Positions 1 through 11,881 of a stretch of DNA of 64,000 nucleotides are shown piece after piece (within the stretch, counting starts at the first letter, position 1; the number at the start of each line of letters is the position of its first letter). The DNA comes from Hymenolepis diminuta (Eukaryota > Platyhelminthes > Cestoda > Cyclophyllidea > Hymenolepididae). A program made the position numbers and the translations under genes. Location: the NCBI GenBank assembly GCA_900708905.1, contig CAADRB010000042.1, forward strand, positions 166,407 to 230,406, read 5' to 3'. The notes below the pieces were generated by a model, which saw nothing but the letters and a program-made list of their open reading frames with translations, was not told the DNA's origin and made no database searches.

Positions 1-590
1 CCTCACTTATAATCGAGAACACTTCAAAGAACTTCTGTTCGTTGCCGATGATTCCAAGTCTATACGAGAAGTGGAGAAACAGTGCCCGTTCGAGCAAGCA
101 TCTGTCAATCAAAAGGAACTAGTCGGACGAAAGGGGAATCCACAGAAACCTGAAATGACGACTCCTCCAAAACCGCCTCAACTGGAAACGCAGTATCAAT
201 ATCAACAACAACAATACCCACCAGACCACTTCACCACTATGCTACTTCAGTGCACTTAGCTGACTAACCAATTCCAGGTATCTACAATCTCAGACTGGCT
301 CATTACAAGGAATAGACATCACCACCCACTAAAACAGTCAAACCTTCAAAGGCGATTCAGCACAGCCTCTCAACGTCTTGGAAAACACTGCCGATAGGTG
401 GCATTTTCCAAATCTTTAGATGGCTTTGCACCAATATGCTGTCAAAATGCGGCAAGGAACAGGAGGCCTAAGAAACGTATCAATATAAATGCAGCGATAA
501 AACACGGAGATAAAACAACCGAACAATTTCCTACTCTACCTCCTTCCGAATACGTATATTTCCCACTCACTACTCACTCATGGCTTTAAA
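1..590 (+). pseudogene. Possible gag-like retrotransposon remnant
   Basis: The stretch reads as a broken protein with a Gln/Pro-rich segment (about 150-230). Further on, in shifting frames, there is a patch with spaced Cys/His/Trp residues (DRWHF near 390, then CCQN/CGK-like around 430-460) that resembles a decayed retroviral-type zinc knuckle. Stops and frame changes interrupt it. It lies just upstream of an LTR-like repeat (800-1260), and the same order recurs at 21570-22230, which is the main reason for calling it gag debris. Assignment to Ty3/gypsy is inference. It could also be an unrelated decayed coding exon. Confidence 0.3.
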
Positions 591-799
591 ACCCTTTTTG
601 AATTTCCCATTTCCCATTGATTACTTTTTATTAATTATATTTTAATTAATCTTCCTACATTCATCATCTAAAGTCATCTTTTCGTTTATCATTCTTTTAA
701 TATTTTATTCTTTCGTCATATGCAAGCTTCCGTCTCCTTCACTTAATTATTACAACCTCCCGAAGAATGAGACATTTGGTTTGAACAGGAATTTTTGCC

Positions 800-1260
800 G
801 CCTTTACGTACCTCAAGGCTGAGAAGAGACTAAACAATGGCTCCAAGCCTTTTCCAAAATTATGCTTTCGTTACATTCTTTATAAAATGCGTTAATTTTT
901 CTCCTTTACGCACCCGACTCGAACCACTGTCATGTCCAGACGGGTTTATCAGTCCTTCTTTTTTTAATAACTGTCCCGTTTTATTTAAAGGTAAATCTGC
1001 GCTCACATCCTCATCCATGCCCTTGCCTGACTCATAAACTGTCTTCGTACTTCCACTCGCATGCACACACGCTTGTCTCTTATCTGTTCATACACTTCTC
1101 TCTCATCTCCTCTCCCTCATCCCTCTCTTACTCCCTCGAATCCCCACCGTGGTCTGTTCAATACACTTCGGTCTACGCAACTTTTCGTGTTCTACTTTTT
1201 GGAACTGCTGTTTGTTAACTCCTAAAATGTGTTTCTCCAACTCCTATAACTTTGTTGAGG
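800..1260 (+). repeat. LTR-like dispersed repeat, copy 1
   Basis: A pyrimidine-rich block matches 21765-22230 collinearly, with several short shared stretches (for example around CCTTTACG, TTTCCAAAATTA, CATGTC.GACG, CTCTCTTAC and AACTGCTGTTTGTTA versus AACTGTTGTTAGTT). Similarity is clear by eye but diverged. A gag-like remnant precedes both copies, which suggests an old LTR or a short non-autonomous element. Boundaries are approximate. The ORFs on both strands here have no recognisable domain. Confidence 0.4.
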
Positions 1261-2341
1261 CTATGGCGTAGCGACCAAAATAAACATTTTGTCGAAAATA
1301 ACGAATTTGGTACATTCCCACTGAATGGTATGGCCGATTTTATTAGTTAAAAAGTGTTCAAGAGAGGGTAGTGAATTTTTTAACCAAGAGAACCCATGCT
1401 GCTACTCCGTCTACATTGAGTGTTGAAGACACTCCCCCTCAACGTACTTGGAATTTTGCGCCTTTACATGTATGCATTTGCAATGGATCTACCGAACTTG
1501 TATATTCAGTTCTTCTTTTTGTCTTTTCATTGAGGGAGCCCTGAGAAGTTTTCCATAACCACAGGATGTCTGTGGGTAGCCAACACTTGTTAATAGCCGA
1601 GGACGCGTACCAAAATATCAGTACAAATCTCGTGACTGTAACTTATTTGTTACTAAACTCGATAGCGCATTTACCTGACATTTTATTAATCAAATTTTAA
1701 CCAATTTTGCCATTTATACTTTATATCCTAGAGATTCACCGTTTTCCCCATCGGTAATAGCAGCTCTGAGCCAATCAAATATTACCCGATTAAATGTAAT
1801 GAACTTAAACCTATCAGGTTGAGAACTTGCACAATATATACTATCTGCGTTTTTCGAGTCTCATTTTTTTCCGTTTTATCTTCATGAGGAAATATGTGTG
1901 AATCTACAGTATCAACAATATTTCCATCCAGTTCTGCCGTCACCAAATGCGAACTAAGTCAACATTCAAATGTGAGTGATATCGAATTAGTATGTAAGAG
2001 ATAATTTAATTGTCGAAATCGATTCAATTATACGGTACAAATAATGTCAGATAAGCTGAGTAAATTAAAGGTTATTTAGTTTGTTTTATCAAGAAAATTT
2101 AATACTTTACCATTACCTTTTTTCTGCTAATATAATTATTTTGTAAGAAAATCATGATGAAGTTAATTCATCGTGTAAAAATGGCAACTTAATATCTATA
2201 TTTGTTTATTAAATAAAATTTAAATTAAGAACATTTATCATCACCATCTTGCATATTTTACCTGACTTTACGCTTTCAAAGTTATTATATATATTACAAA
2301 ATTTATCTGAAATTTCCTCACTTGCGTCTTGCTGGCTTTAG
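1261..2341. other. Intergenic, upstream of the symporter gene
   Basis: AT-rich sequence with no ORF or repeat that I can assign. It probably holds the promoter and perhaps a first exon of the SLC6 gene, because the first recognisable symporter exon begins with a splice acceptor (CTTTAG at 2336-2341) and lacks an initiator methionine. Confidence 0.5.
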
Positions 2342-5018
2342 CATTCTACAAATAAAAATATTCAAGTTGTTAGCAAGGCAGAAAAACAACCAAAATTCAC
2401 GTATTCCGCAGGATTAATCCTCTCCTTGATAGGGTGCGTCATGGGAACTGGAAACGTCTGGCGTTTTCCACGAATTATCGCTGTAACAAGTTCCGACACA
2501 GGTCTGTTTATTGGTTTATAATTGACTACTAGGGTCACCACATTATCCGGATTGACGAAGCTGAAAACTAATAATATTGTACTTACTGTTTCAGGAAGCC
2601 TAACATTTCTCATAGCTTGGGCTTGTTTCCTGCTTACTTGGTCGATTCCACTTATCGTAACCGAATATAGTATTGGTAGATTTACTCGTAGTTCTCCAAC
2701 CATCGCCTTCCAACGGTTTATGGGTGACAAGTTCATTTGGATAGGTTGCTGGGTTTCCGCTGTTGCCTTCTTCATCGGGTAAGTTTCCTACGCTTACTTC
2801 CTAATGGAATTGTGCAAATTTTAGGGCATATTTCTCTGTGGTTGTTGGTTGGTGTCTGTACTACGTTTATGTGGCTTGTGCCTGGCAAGAACTGCCAGCA
2901 ACTGAACCAGAGAGCCGTTTAATTTTTGAAAATTTTACAGTGAGTTTTATCTAACTACCAAGGTATTCTTAAATCTGTCAAAATCATTCAGCCTGTCGCT
3001 TTAACAGCACACCTATTGGCCTCTGCTCAATCACACTATATGCTTAGCAATTTGCGGTCTTGCTATCTTCAAGGGAGCAAAAGGAATCGAAATTGCAAAT
3101 GGGCTTCTTGTTCCTATGCAAGCCATTATTATTCTCATCGTTTTCTTTTGGTCCCTGTCGCGAGATTATGCCGATATTGGAATAAAATTCATGTTTACGC
3201 CTGATTGGTGTTAGTGCCGCATCTTTGAATGACTTAAAAATTTATAATCGATAAATAATTATTGTCGTTATGCATTTGCAGCAACCCTGCTTAATCCGAA
3301 ACTTTACGTAGAAGCTGCTTGCCAGAATGGTTTTGATACTGCTGCTGGAATGGGCCTTTTATCGGCTTATGCGGCATATTTCAGTCGAAACACCGGTGCC
3401 GTTCTTTATGGAGTCTTTTTGCCATCGATTAACAATTTAGTCAGGTATCGTTGGAATACCTTTCTCCGAATTTCCATCTTGCGGAATTTTTCGTTTAATT
3501 TGTGTTGATCCTCTAGCATCATCTGTGGTTTGACAATTTTTTCGACTGTCTTTTCAACTCTCATTCAAACGTCACCGACGCTCACTATCCCTCAAATCGT
3601 AGCAATTATAAAGGAGACAGGGCCGGGAAGTACTGGATTAACCTTTACATGGTGAGTCTGCTATCTGATGAAAACATATCATTTGACAGCATTTGAATCT
3701 GCTATTTTGTAATATTTTGTCATTTAAGGATTCCGGTGCTCATGTCGAAACTGGGTCTTATGGGGAGAATTTTGTGTGGCTTGTTCTTCATCTGCTTATC
3801 TTCTGGTGGTCTCAGTTCAATGATCTCATTTTTGGAACTAACAGTGAGAGTTATTCAAGACTTTGGCGGTATTGTGCTTATCTGTATCAGTTTTTCCTCT
3901 CATTTGTGACTTAACCAATTTATTCCTCTTACTTAGTGCGGAGACGTTGGGCAATAATTGCGGCTCTACTTCTTTCCTTCTTGGTTGGAGTTCCATCTGC
4001 ACTCAGTATCGACATTCTGTCAAATCAGGTTTGAACTAATTTATTAAAGTGCTTATATATCTAGGTGAAATATTTGTCTTATAATAATTTATTGCATCCT
4101 CTTAACAGGACTTTGTATGGGGATTCGCTCTGATTCTCTCCGGACTCTGTTTCTGCATTCTCGTTATCAGCTACAATCCTTTTAAATTCCGCAAAGTCAT
4201 TGTTAATGATTTTGGAATTAACGATTGGAATTTACCATACTTTTTTGTCTTTATTATTGGGTAAGTATAGTGATCATACAGGCGTTTACTCTTTCTTGAA
4301 TGCAAAATTTCGAAGCAGAAATATAATATTAGTGTGAAAGAACTATTTACTTAGTTTTTTCTCCTTAAGAAAAAATTATTTTCGTTACCTATGTCTGCTA
4401 AATTTCCCACATATTCCCATTACTGGCCCGTCTGCGTATTTCAAGGTCATAATTAAAGCTCGTTTTGCGACTTAAGGCCTTGTGTTTTCTCCCTCTTATC
4501 TCCTTTTGGAAAACTGTGATATGGGATTTATAGGGTGTAAAACAAAGCATTGATCATATTATCCGTTTTCAGAGGGTTAGTCCCCCTGGAAGCTCTTGGA
4601 CTGATTATTTGGTGGGCCTATACAAATATTGCTTCCACGAAGTGGTATGAGCTGGCTGCTGAATCACTGGCTTCAACATTCCTTGAGGTTTGATTGTACA
4701 TTCAAAAAAACTAACTACTTCCTTGGATATGTAGTAATATCATTTTTATTTACATTTTAGTGGAGTATACTTCTAGTAGCAGTCCTCGCTTTTAATTTTG
4801 TTACTTATCTGCTCAAATGCCCAATAGTAAAACCCTCCACGAAAGTCGGTTTCGATCCGCATAATCTTTCAGAAGTTCCACCAGCGGAAACTTATAAACT
4901 GGTGCGAGAAATTCCACTCTCTTCTCAGAACGCGTTGGTTATTGGTGATGATTTATCGACTTATACAAACAAATGCTTCACTCCTCTGGACAATCTCGGA
5001 TTGGAGAAATGCAAATAA
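2342..5018 (+). CDS. SLC6/NSS-family sodium-coupled symporter (N-terminus not found)
   Basis: Predicted multi-pass plasma-membrane transporter coupling Na+ to uptake of an amino acid or amine; the substrate is unknown. Exons by eye: 2342-2501, 2595-2778, 2825-2939, 3008-3209, 3282-3444, 3517-3651, 3729-3868, 3937-4028, 4109-4260, 4573-4687, 4761-5018. All have GT-AG introns with compatible phases and give about 571 residues, the expected size for 12 membrane helices. TM1 carries the NSS signature (MGTGNVWRFPR), followed by LIAWACFLLTWSIPLIVTEY (TM2), KGAKGIEIANGLLVPMQ (TM4/5 region), a TM6-like QNGFDTAAGMGLLSAYAAYF, and a TM8 SSGGLSSMISF segment with the paired serines typical of the Na2 site. 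The canonical NGGGAF after TM1 is absent. A start codon is not visible, so an upstream exon is likely. AATAAA at 5014-5019 overlaps the stop, and ATTAAA follows at about 5070. It resembles the bacterial-type NSS subgroup more than the monoamine/GABA transporters; this last point is from memory of the family. Confidence 0.88.
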
Positions 5019-8000
5019 AAGCAAATTTTTAAGCGTTACATGCTCATCATATCTTATATGGTCATGTCTATTAAAATAATATTGTATGAAAATGGCTTTA
5101 TTTTTTAACTTTTATTATTACTGGCTTATTTTCTCCGCAATGCCATAATTTAAAAGGGACGTACAAGTGATTGTGATAATTTATGTGCCTTTAAGTCATC
5201 AGGATCTCTAGTTCAGTAATATGTGCTTAATTCACGTTCACATGTGTTTAGGCCCGCATAAAGTTAAATGATTATGGTATTTATATACTGTAATTGCAAA
5301 TACATCAATGACGTGACGTTGAAAGTATTTAAACGCGGACTTCTCCCCATAATTCTCATCCTCACGAGACTTGAATACACTTAGAGAGGACATCTTGGTC
5401 GCAAGATAGGTGTTGGCGACACTTTTGAAGTCTGCTTAAATCATCACTCTTCCTGCTTTTTCCCATCTCCACTCCACGGCATGAAGAGGGGAGCATGATC
5501 GTGGTGAATATGATTTAATGGAAATCGGGAATTACGAGGGCGATGTTGAGCGTTAAGTGAGAGAACGAGGTAATTGTTGACACGGACGATATAGAGCAGT
5601 GGTCATGCAGATGAAGGGGGTAGGTGATCATTCAGAGTTCACGGTATCTCTGGTCGCTCTACAGCTACTTTGGGAGATGGCATGGGATGAACGTAAAGAC
5701 CTGGGTAAATCATTTACCTCAAATAAGGTCAAGTATATGACTCAGATATCAACTCAACATCTGACCAGTAAATGACAAATAAAGGTGAAGTTTTTACTTA
5801 TTTAAAACTAAACCTCCATGTGGTGAGAACCGTTATTATTTAACGACCAGTTGTATCTAGACATTTCGAAGCGAAATTTCAATTCAGTATTCGCATGTCA
5901 TTTTTATTTTACCTAAATCTTTCGGATGTCTGGTGAATAAAGTCTTGTTCCATGTTTGCAGTCTTAACTTTCTGTTTGAATTTTCGTTATTAGGAGATCT
6001 AACTATCTGCAGCGATGGAAGAATAAAACCCTTACTGCAAACTGGACTTCTACAGTATCAAGCTGTTAACTGAAAGCTTGGTATGGATAAAAGGCCTATC
6101 CCAGAGTTATTTTGGCCTTACGGCATTTGTTTTGTCTTCTGTTACTTCCTGTTTATCCTTAGACCTACCCTGATTGACTTTAACAGACACCAAGTTGATT
6201 ACGTGATATTGTCAATCGCCATAATAACCTGACCTGACTAGGTCGTCCATAATCTAGTCGTCTAGGTCGACTCTCTTAAATCTAATGCCTACTGTATATA
6301 GCCCTATTTATTTCTTCAAAACTAACATCATTCTAACAATACCATTAACTTCAGAATCTCGGACACTCAGTAGCTGACTTTCTCTATTTCTTTTCGCCCC
6401 CCTTTACTCTGGGTATATAGTCATTTATACTAATAATGGAGTCCCAAAATATAATAATACAATAGCATCTTCCTTATCATCTTTAATTAGTGCCCACATT
6501 TTCTTCCATTGCTGATTCAAATTTTATGACATGCTTATTCAAATTTGGCTTTTTCCCTATCACTACTATTACTTTCTGATGGCCTTATTTCAGATTCATC
6601 CCTCTAATGTAGCTTAACATTGCGGAAATCTTTCACAAATAGACGGAACTTAATGATGGGTCTTCTCATATAATTCTATTCGCACAAACTTAATCATTTT
6701 ACATATTTAGAGATCAAATAATTGAAGGTATTTGTGTACACTTGTAAGAAGGACTGTTTAACATTTTTAAGAAAATATCACACATTGTCATGAATTTTTT
6801 TCTTTACTGAAATAAATGAATTGCACTGACACTGACAAATTGTCATTGTGGGGTGTACAACGCTACCAAGGCTGAATAAAGGAATCTCGCGCGCTCTATA
6901 ACACACTGGAAAGTGTGTCGTGCTACCGATCGCTTATCGAGCATGAGAGGTGACCTCATAGCTAATCAGCGATCAATATTCGTGCGGCGTGGCATTAATT
7001 GTACTCAATTACAAAGCCTTTGTGCAGTAAACTCTACACTCGGTACCTTCTGTGTTCTCACAGCTTTGGACATAATCCAGCTAAGTTTTATGCAAATTTA
7101 TATTACTTGCATGCAGCAAGTTGGACTTCGAAAATGATTACTAAGGTTTAACCAAGGGCTTATTTGTGTAGTATCTGCTGCGCATTTATGTGGGCATGTA
7201 ATATTAATCTTTTACATGAAAATTTTAACATTCGCATATCAAATAGCTTTTTAATAAGCTAAATTAAAACTATATCATTCATATCTCGCATGAATCTCAA
7301 GTATGTAGTATGAATTATAAGTTAATCTTGTAATAAATTTACTGCTTTTATTCATTTCATTCTTCTTGAGACAGTCAGTAGGTGTGGCAGTGTTTTTTCT
7401 TCACCTTCTTCCGTTCTGAAGACAACCGTGCCGGAGTATAGAGGACCTCAGCCTGGAATACTGTTAAATTTGTTTTGTGAACGCTACTTATTCCTCATCT
7501 TAGTCGGGAATTAGCATTTCAAAAATAACTCACGACGCCGATCCATACTTTTCCATTGAAGATATGGAGAGGAAGGAAATTTTTATTGTGGAATGCCAAA
7601 TTCCTTCTCACGGACCCATAATTCTAGTTTATTTCCTGATGAAAACAAACTACTTTTATTTTGGGCTACAGGATACTCTGTAAGGGTCTGTCCACTCTCG
7701 AGAACGATTATGGTCAAATTGAATCGATGATGATGACGAACCTCATAGAATTGAAACCACTGTCGCATTCGTATGATTGAACCCAGTGTTATGCAAATGA
7801 TGCTTAAATTTAGACCTAAGAGCTGGATTGATGAGGAAACGACTTTATAAAGTTTCTCAAAGAAAGCATTAGCGTAGTTGCGATATCAGTTGATTGTGTA
7901 GATTACTAATACCTTTAAGGAAGTTTAAATGAAAAATCAGAAGATAAAGTAAAAAACGAGTTCAGATGCATTCCTACCATGCCATACCTAAAGGATTTGT

Positions 8001-8099
8001 GAAATTATTGTGTGTATAAAACACCGCGCGTAAGATATCTGAGAACACATTACGCAGCAAAAGAAACTTTTAATGGTTAAAACTTGCAATTTCTTGTAG
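5019..8099. other. Intergenic, no gene supported
   Basis: Mostly AT-rich. A slightly GC-richer patch at about 6840-7130 includes an AATAAA-like motif followed by CG-rich sequence (about 6875-6900) and could be a decayed LTR, but no partner copy is seen. A minus-strand ORF at 7583-7768 is noted under findings. Nothing else recognisable. Confidence 0.5.
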
Positions 8100-8720
8100 C
8101 AAAACAAATGAACATAATATTAACCTAGGTTTTATTCTATATATTCTCCTTCGACTTCTATCACCCACTCAATTTGAGTCCCACAGCGACTGACTCCAAG
8201 CTTTGATCAAATCAGCTTGTCTTTAGTGAGTCCTCCATTGTTCGGGCTATTGCTTCCATCAGAGAAGATTTCAACTACGCCCCGCCTCACACGTAGTAAT
8301 CCGAAGGATTAAGGTCTGGTGAGTTAGGAGGCGATCATAGGTTTGGTGTGACATGATGACGAAAATTCCCGGCCATTCAATCCTGGGATTTGAGAGCTTT
8401 GTGGGATGGAGCTGAATTTTGTTGGAAGACGTAAGGTCTTCCATTGGTTACGCTATCTATCGAAGGCTTAAAAATGATTTGAAGAGTCTCTACGTATCGG
8501 CATTGGCTCTAAGGCTCTGTGGAAAAACTGATGAGTCATGATGTGCCCCCCCCCTTCACTGCTAATAACACTGAAAACCATCACCGTTTGTGGGAACTTC
8601 GTGCCCATAACAGTTGAAACCTCAGTGGGGTCCGCTCACACACATATTCGCCTATCTATTCCTAGATTAACTTTTTGATCCTGGTGAAAGTTTTATTCGC
8701 CGGAGAAAAATCAAAGATAC
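8100..8720 (-). pseudogene. Mariner-family transposase remnant
   Basis: Read on the minus strand, in shifting frames, it shows the ordered landmarks of a mariner transposase catalytic half: a KTFT-type segment near 8690; NGRPYVFQQNSAPSHKALK around 8380-8450; HHVTPNL; PPNSPDLNPSDYYV around 8290-8330 (one frame change); and a C-terminal WVIEVEGEYI-like tail near 8150. Several stops and frameshifts interrupt it (including TGA in place of Trp after KSQD). The residue expected to be the second catalytic Asp in FQQD is Asn. The element is therefore dead. The N-terminal DNA-binding half would lie above 8720 and is not recognisable; no terminal inverted repeats were identified. Confidence 0.8.
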
Positions 8721-9861
8721 TCCTATTCTTCTGAGCGCTTCAATTTGTTTAAGATTGGTTGATTGGTTCGTTGTCTGACCAAACATGTTCCACAACATCT
8801 AACATGGAAGTCCAATCAATATTAATGATTGGTATCTCCGGTCAATCAAAGTGCAATTCAACGGTATAAATAGTTTCTAAATTTGATATAAATGAATGTT
8901 TGGTCTTGGAGTGAGAGTACTGCTCTTCTCCTCTCTCTCGAGTCTGAGTAACGGTGGCTCATTAAAGATAGTGATATTAGCCCAAATATTGATTATATAA
9001 AAACGAGTTGGGTGTTGTAAAAAACGTTAATATAAATGCTCAGAGCTATATGGCAGAGTAGTACACTGTATTAGAGTTAAACGACATGAGGGAGCAAATT
9101 CTGGAGATGGTCATTGCACATATAAACTTTGATCACTATAGTTGCCCCATTAGGATTATAGGAATAAATGGGTATCTAAATTATGTACAAAACGCTTAAA
9201 TAAATTCTACATCTTAATTCAAGACCAAAAGTAACCAAATTCTAGAGTTTTCTTCATCTAAAATGGAATCCGAGAACTTTATAACCTGGCATTTAACTAA
9301 ATTTTTCCACAATATAAAGGTCTGGCCAAAATAAATTGAATTTTAGTACTACAGCAGCACTGACTGCAAATCTCAGATCATACTATCAGCAATACCCAAG
9401 TTTGGAGTTTCACTGTCATCCAATCTTTTAATCTTGGTCAATTTCAGATTTACGATTCCCTCTGCTGTCAAAATGAAATAGAATTGGTTTTTAAAATATA
9501 TGATCACGAAGTAACAAATGAACACAAACCGACATCATCACTTTTAAAGCTAAGCACCAACCGAACGAAACAGTCCCAAATAAATCAAGAAAAGCAGGTC
9601 TGTAAAACAATAAAAACATATAACTCCCTGGTTTCAAGATTAATATATCTCAGTTTTATTTTGCTCTCACTTTCGTAAATGCTATATTAAGGGCTATACA
9701 GATTGCATCCTAGATTGAAATAGATAAATGGCAATAATTTTATTATCTCATCTTAAATTTAAAATAATAAGAACAGATTGAGAGTGATTAATATTTATCT
9801 CAAAACTAATTAATTATTTCAGCTTATGTAGGTAATAATTTACTATTGCTTTTCTCTTAAG
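8721..9861. other. Intergenic, possible decayed 5' half of the mariner copy
   Basis: By position on the minus strand this should contain the N-terminal part of the mariner relic, but I cannot recognise it. The rest is AT-rich with no supported gene. Confidence 0.35.
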
Positions 9862-10018
9862 GAACCTGTGTTTCATTGTCGTTTGATTAATCTTTTTATT
9901 TGCGTGGTCCATTCAGCTAATTGCTACCGAGTTCACCAGTAATCGATTTTGAGAAATTTCTGAGACCGAAATTTGTCTGGGTCGGTGGTTGGGCTATGGC
10001 TATCTCCTTTATGATAGG
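9862..10018 (+). pseudogene. Decayed copy of symporter exon (SLC6 TM2-TM3)
   Basis: Two blocks match the intact symporter's second exon (2595-2778). FLFAWSIQLIATEF lines up with FLLTWSIPLIVTEY. After a small deletion and frame change, SSPVIDFEKFLRPKFVWVGG continuing to the IG at the exon end lines up with SSPTIAFQRFMGDKFIWIGC, at about half identity over 30 residues. A TGA interrupts the first block. The sequence before it (TTTTCTCTTAAGG) resembles the splice acceptor of the intact exon, which points to a genomic duplication rather than a processed copy. I could not find neighbouring exons of this paralogue. Confidence 0.72.
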
Positions 10019-11400
10019 CCCTTTCTTTCTTTATGAGTCATTCGTTTAGTGCCTCTAAGAGAGAGGTTTTGTCATCTCAGACTTTCAATTAGGAGTTCCA
10101 ATCGTAAGCCACGACGTACCACAAAAGTAATAAACTGAACTGTGCTCTGCCAAACTAAAGAAGCTTTATTTGATATCAAAGCTGTAAATATTAGCTCATG
10201 TCGGTTAAACCCTGTGCAGATATGAAGATGAAAGTGACGCAACCACCCCATTCTTTAAAATTGCCCAATTTGAGATGTTAGCGCTTTCTAACATTAGACA
10301 AATTAGAGCTGGGTTGAGAAATGTGATTTTAAAACTTGAGAGGAATACAGATCTCCATTTATGAAAATCAATCTAATTATTCCTCAATGTTCTTGAAAAC
10401 TGATTTCCAATAAAAACGAAATCCTCAAGTTAGGACAAATAAGCGCAAAGTGTAATTTGATTCCAGACATATCCCTACCTTTCAAGAAGAGAGTCTTTAT
10501 ATTTATCATTCCATAAGCTTGGTAACTGTAACATTTAAATGATCATTTTTGTTGATCAAATAGACTTAATAAAGACCCCAAAAGTCCTATTTCAAGATGC
10601 TTCCAAGATCGTATGAAGGGTAAGGGCCGGTTTAGCTGTCTCTCATAGGAACGATATCCGCAACCATTGATGCGTTGGGACCTAAACTAATATCTTCAAG
10701 GGACTTATGAAGACGTTCACGAACAGTTTTGTAGTTAGCGGGTCGATAGGACGCCTAGTGAAATAATTTCGATGCACTCGAAAGAAACTCGCGAGCTTCA
10801 AGTCTCGTGTTCTGGATTATTGATCATATGGTTTCTACGACCATACCTGGATATAAGACCGCTGATGAAGAACTCGTTGCTGCAATTATTGGCTAACCCG
10901 AGAGTGAATGATTTTCGCATATCCAGACCTATATATGTAAGGTGATGTACTTAGTGCGAAACCATCGTTTGAGCTATAAGTTTTCTTCCTGGTCTCTGAG
11001 TTGTCGTAGCCTCCAAAGGAAATGATTAATGTAATGTAAATCGCTAATGTAATGAATGATTTAATACTCAGAAATGCCAATGGAACTATTTGCAAGAGAT
11101 AAACCAACAAACGATAGAGGACAAATTCCTTTCTGCTCTCCACTTAAGGTCTCAAAGCCACACGCCCGCTTGCCCGACTAATATAACAAACACCAATTTA
11201 AGCAATAAGCAGAAATCACTAGTGACTAATCGGGTGTAAGATAACCAACCCCTCAAGTCAAATTTCGGCTGATCACATTATCAATGATAAAAATTGACCC
11301 AGCGTCTAATCTTGTGGTTTGCCCCAAGGCTGGAGGCTACCTTCCGACAGACTACTTAATCAGACTGCAACATCATTTTTAACTTCAGAGCTCACTCAGA
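10019..11400. other. Intergenic, no gene supported
   Basis: No further symporter-like exon could be recognised. A minus-strand ORF at 10886-11143 is hydrophobic and featureless and is probably chance. Confidence 0.45.
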
Positions 11401-11485
11401 AAAGCGTGATAACATAATGGAGAAATTTTAATTAAATCTCCTTTAATAGCCAGGCACTTAACCAGTGCGGTTAGCCATGGACATG
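11400..11485 (-). repeat. SINE-like dispersed repeat fragment
   Basis: On the minus strand it contains ATGGCTAACCGCACTGGTTA. This is shared with 19255-19350 (minus), 21340-21420 (minus) and 42230-42360 (plus), where the block is followed by a GATGGTAGAATGCGAG-like segment. The block resembles the D-arm/A-box region of a tRNA. Only a fragment is present here. Confidence 0.4.
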
Positions 11486-11881
11486 AAACACATAACCGCT
11501 ATCTTCGCAGACAACCACATTAAAAACTGAACCATGATTAGGAAATTACGTATTATTAAACCGCAACTTACCCATTTACTACCCAATCAAAAGCGAAAAA
11601 AGGGACAAATATGCATGAACTCAGTTTTTATTTTAATAAAATACAAATACATAAATATGAGAACGCATAATCTTATATACAGACGAGTTTTTTCTCTTTT
11701 GAATATAGATATCCTCAATGGAAAGACGCGGTCAACGTGTGTGTATGGTTCATTGTCTGAAGAAAAACTTACCCTAATTTAAGTATAACATAAGACTCTG
11801 GTTGGTTACTATCCCCGAACTGTAAGTAAAAGTCACACAAAAAACAAACAGAGCTTAAACAGCAATGATTAGCAATTAAAT

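Noticed and set aside
860..1066. ORFs on both strands at 837-1066
   Set aside because: They lie inside the LTR-like repeat and have no domain.
8520..8545. CTGATGAGTC resembling a hammerhead ribozyme core
   Set aside because: Lies inside the mariner relic and lacks the GAAA arm and paired stems.
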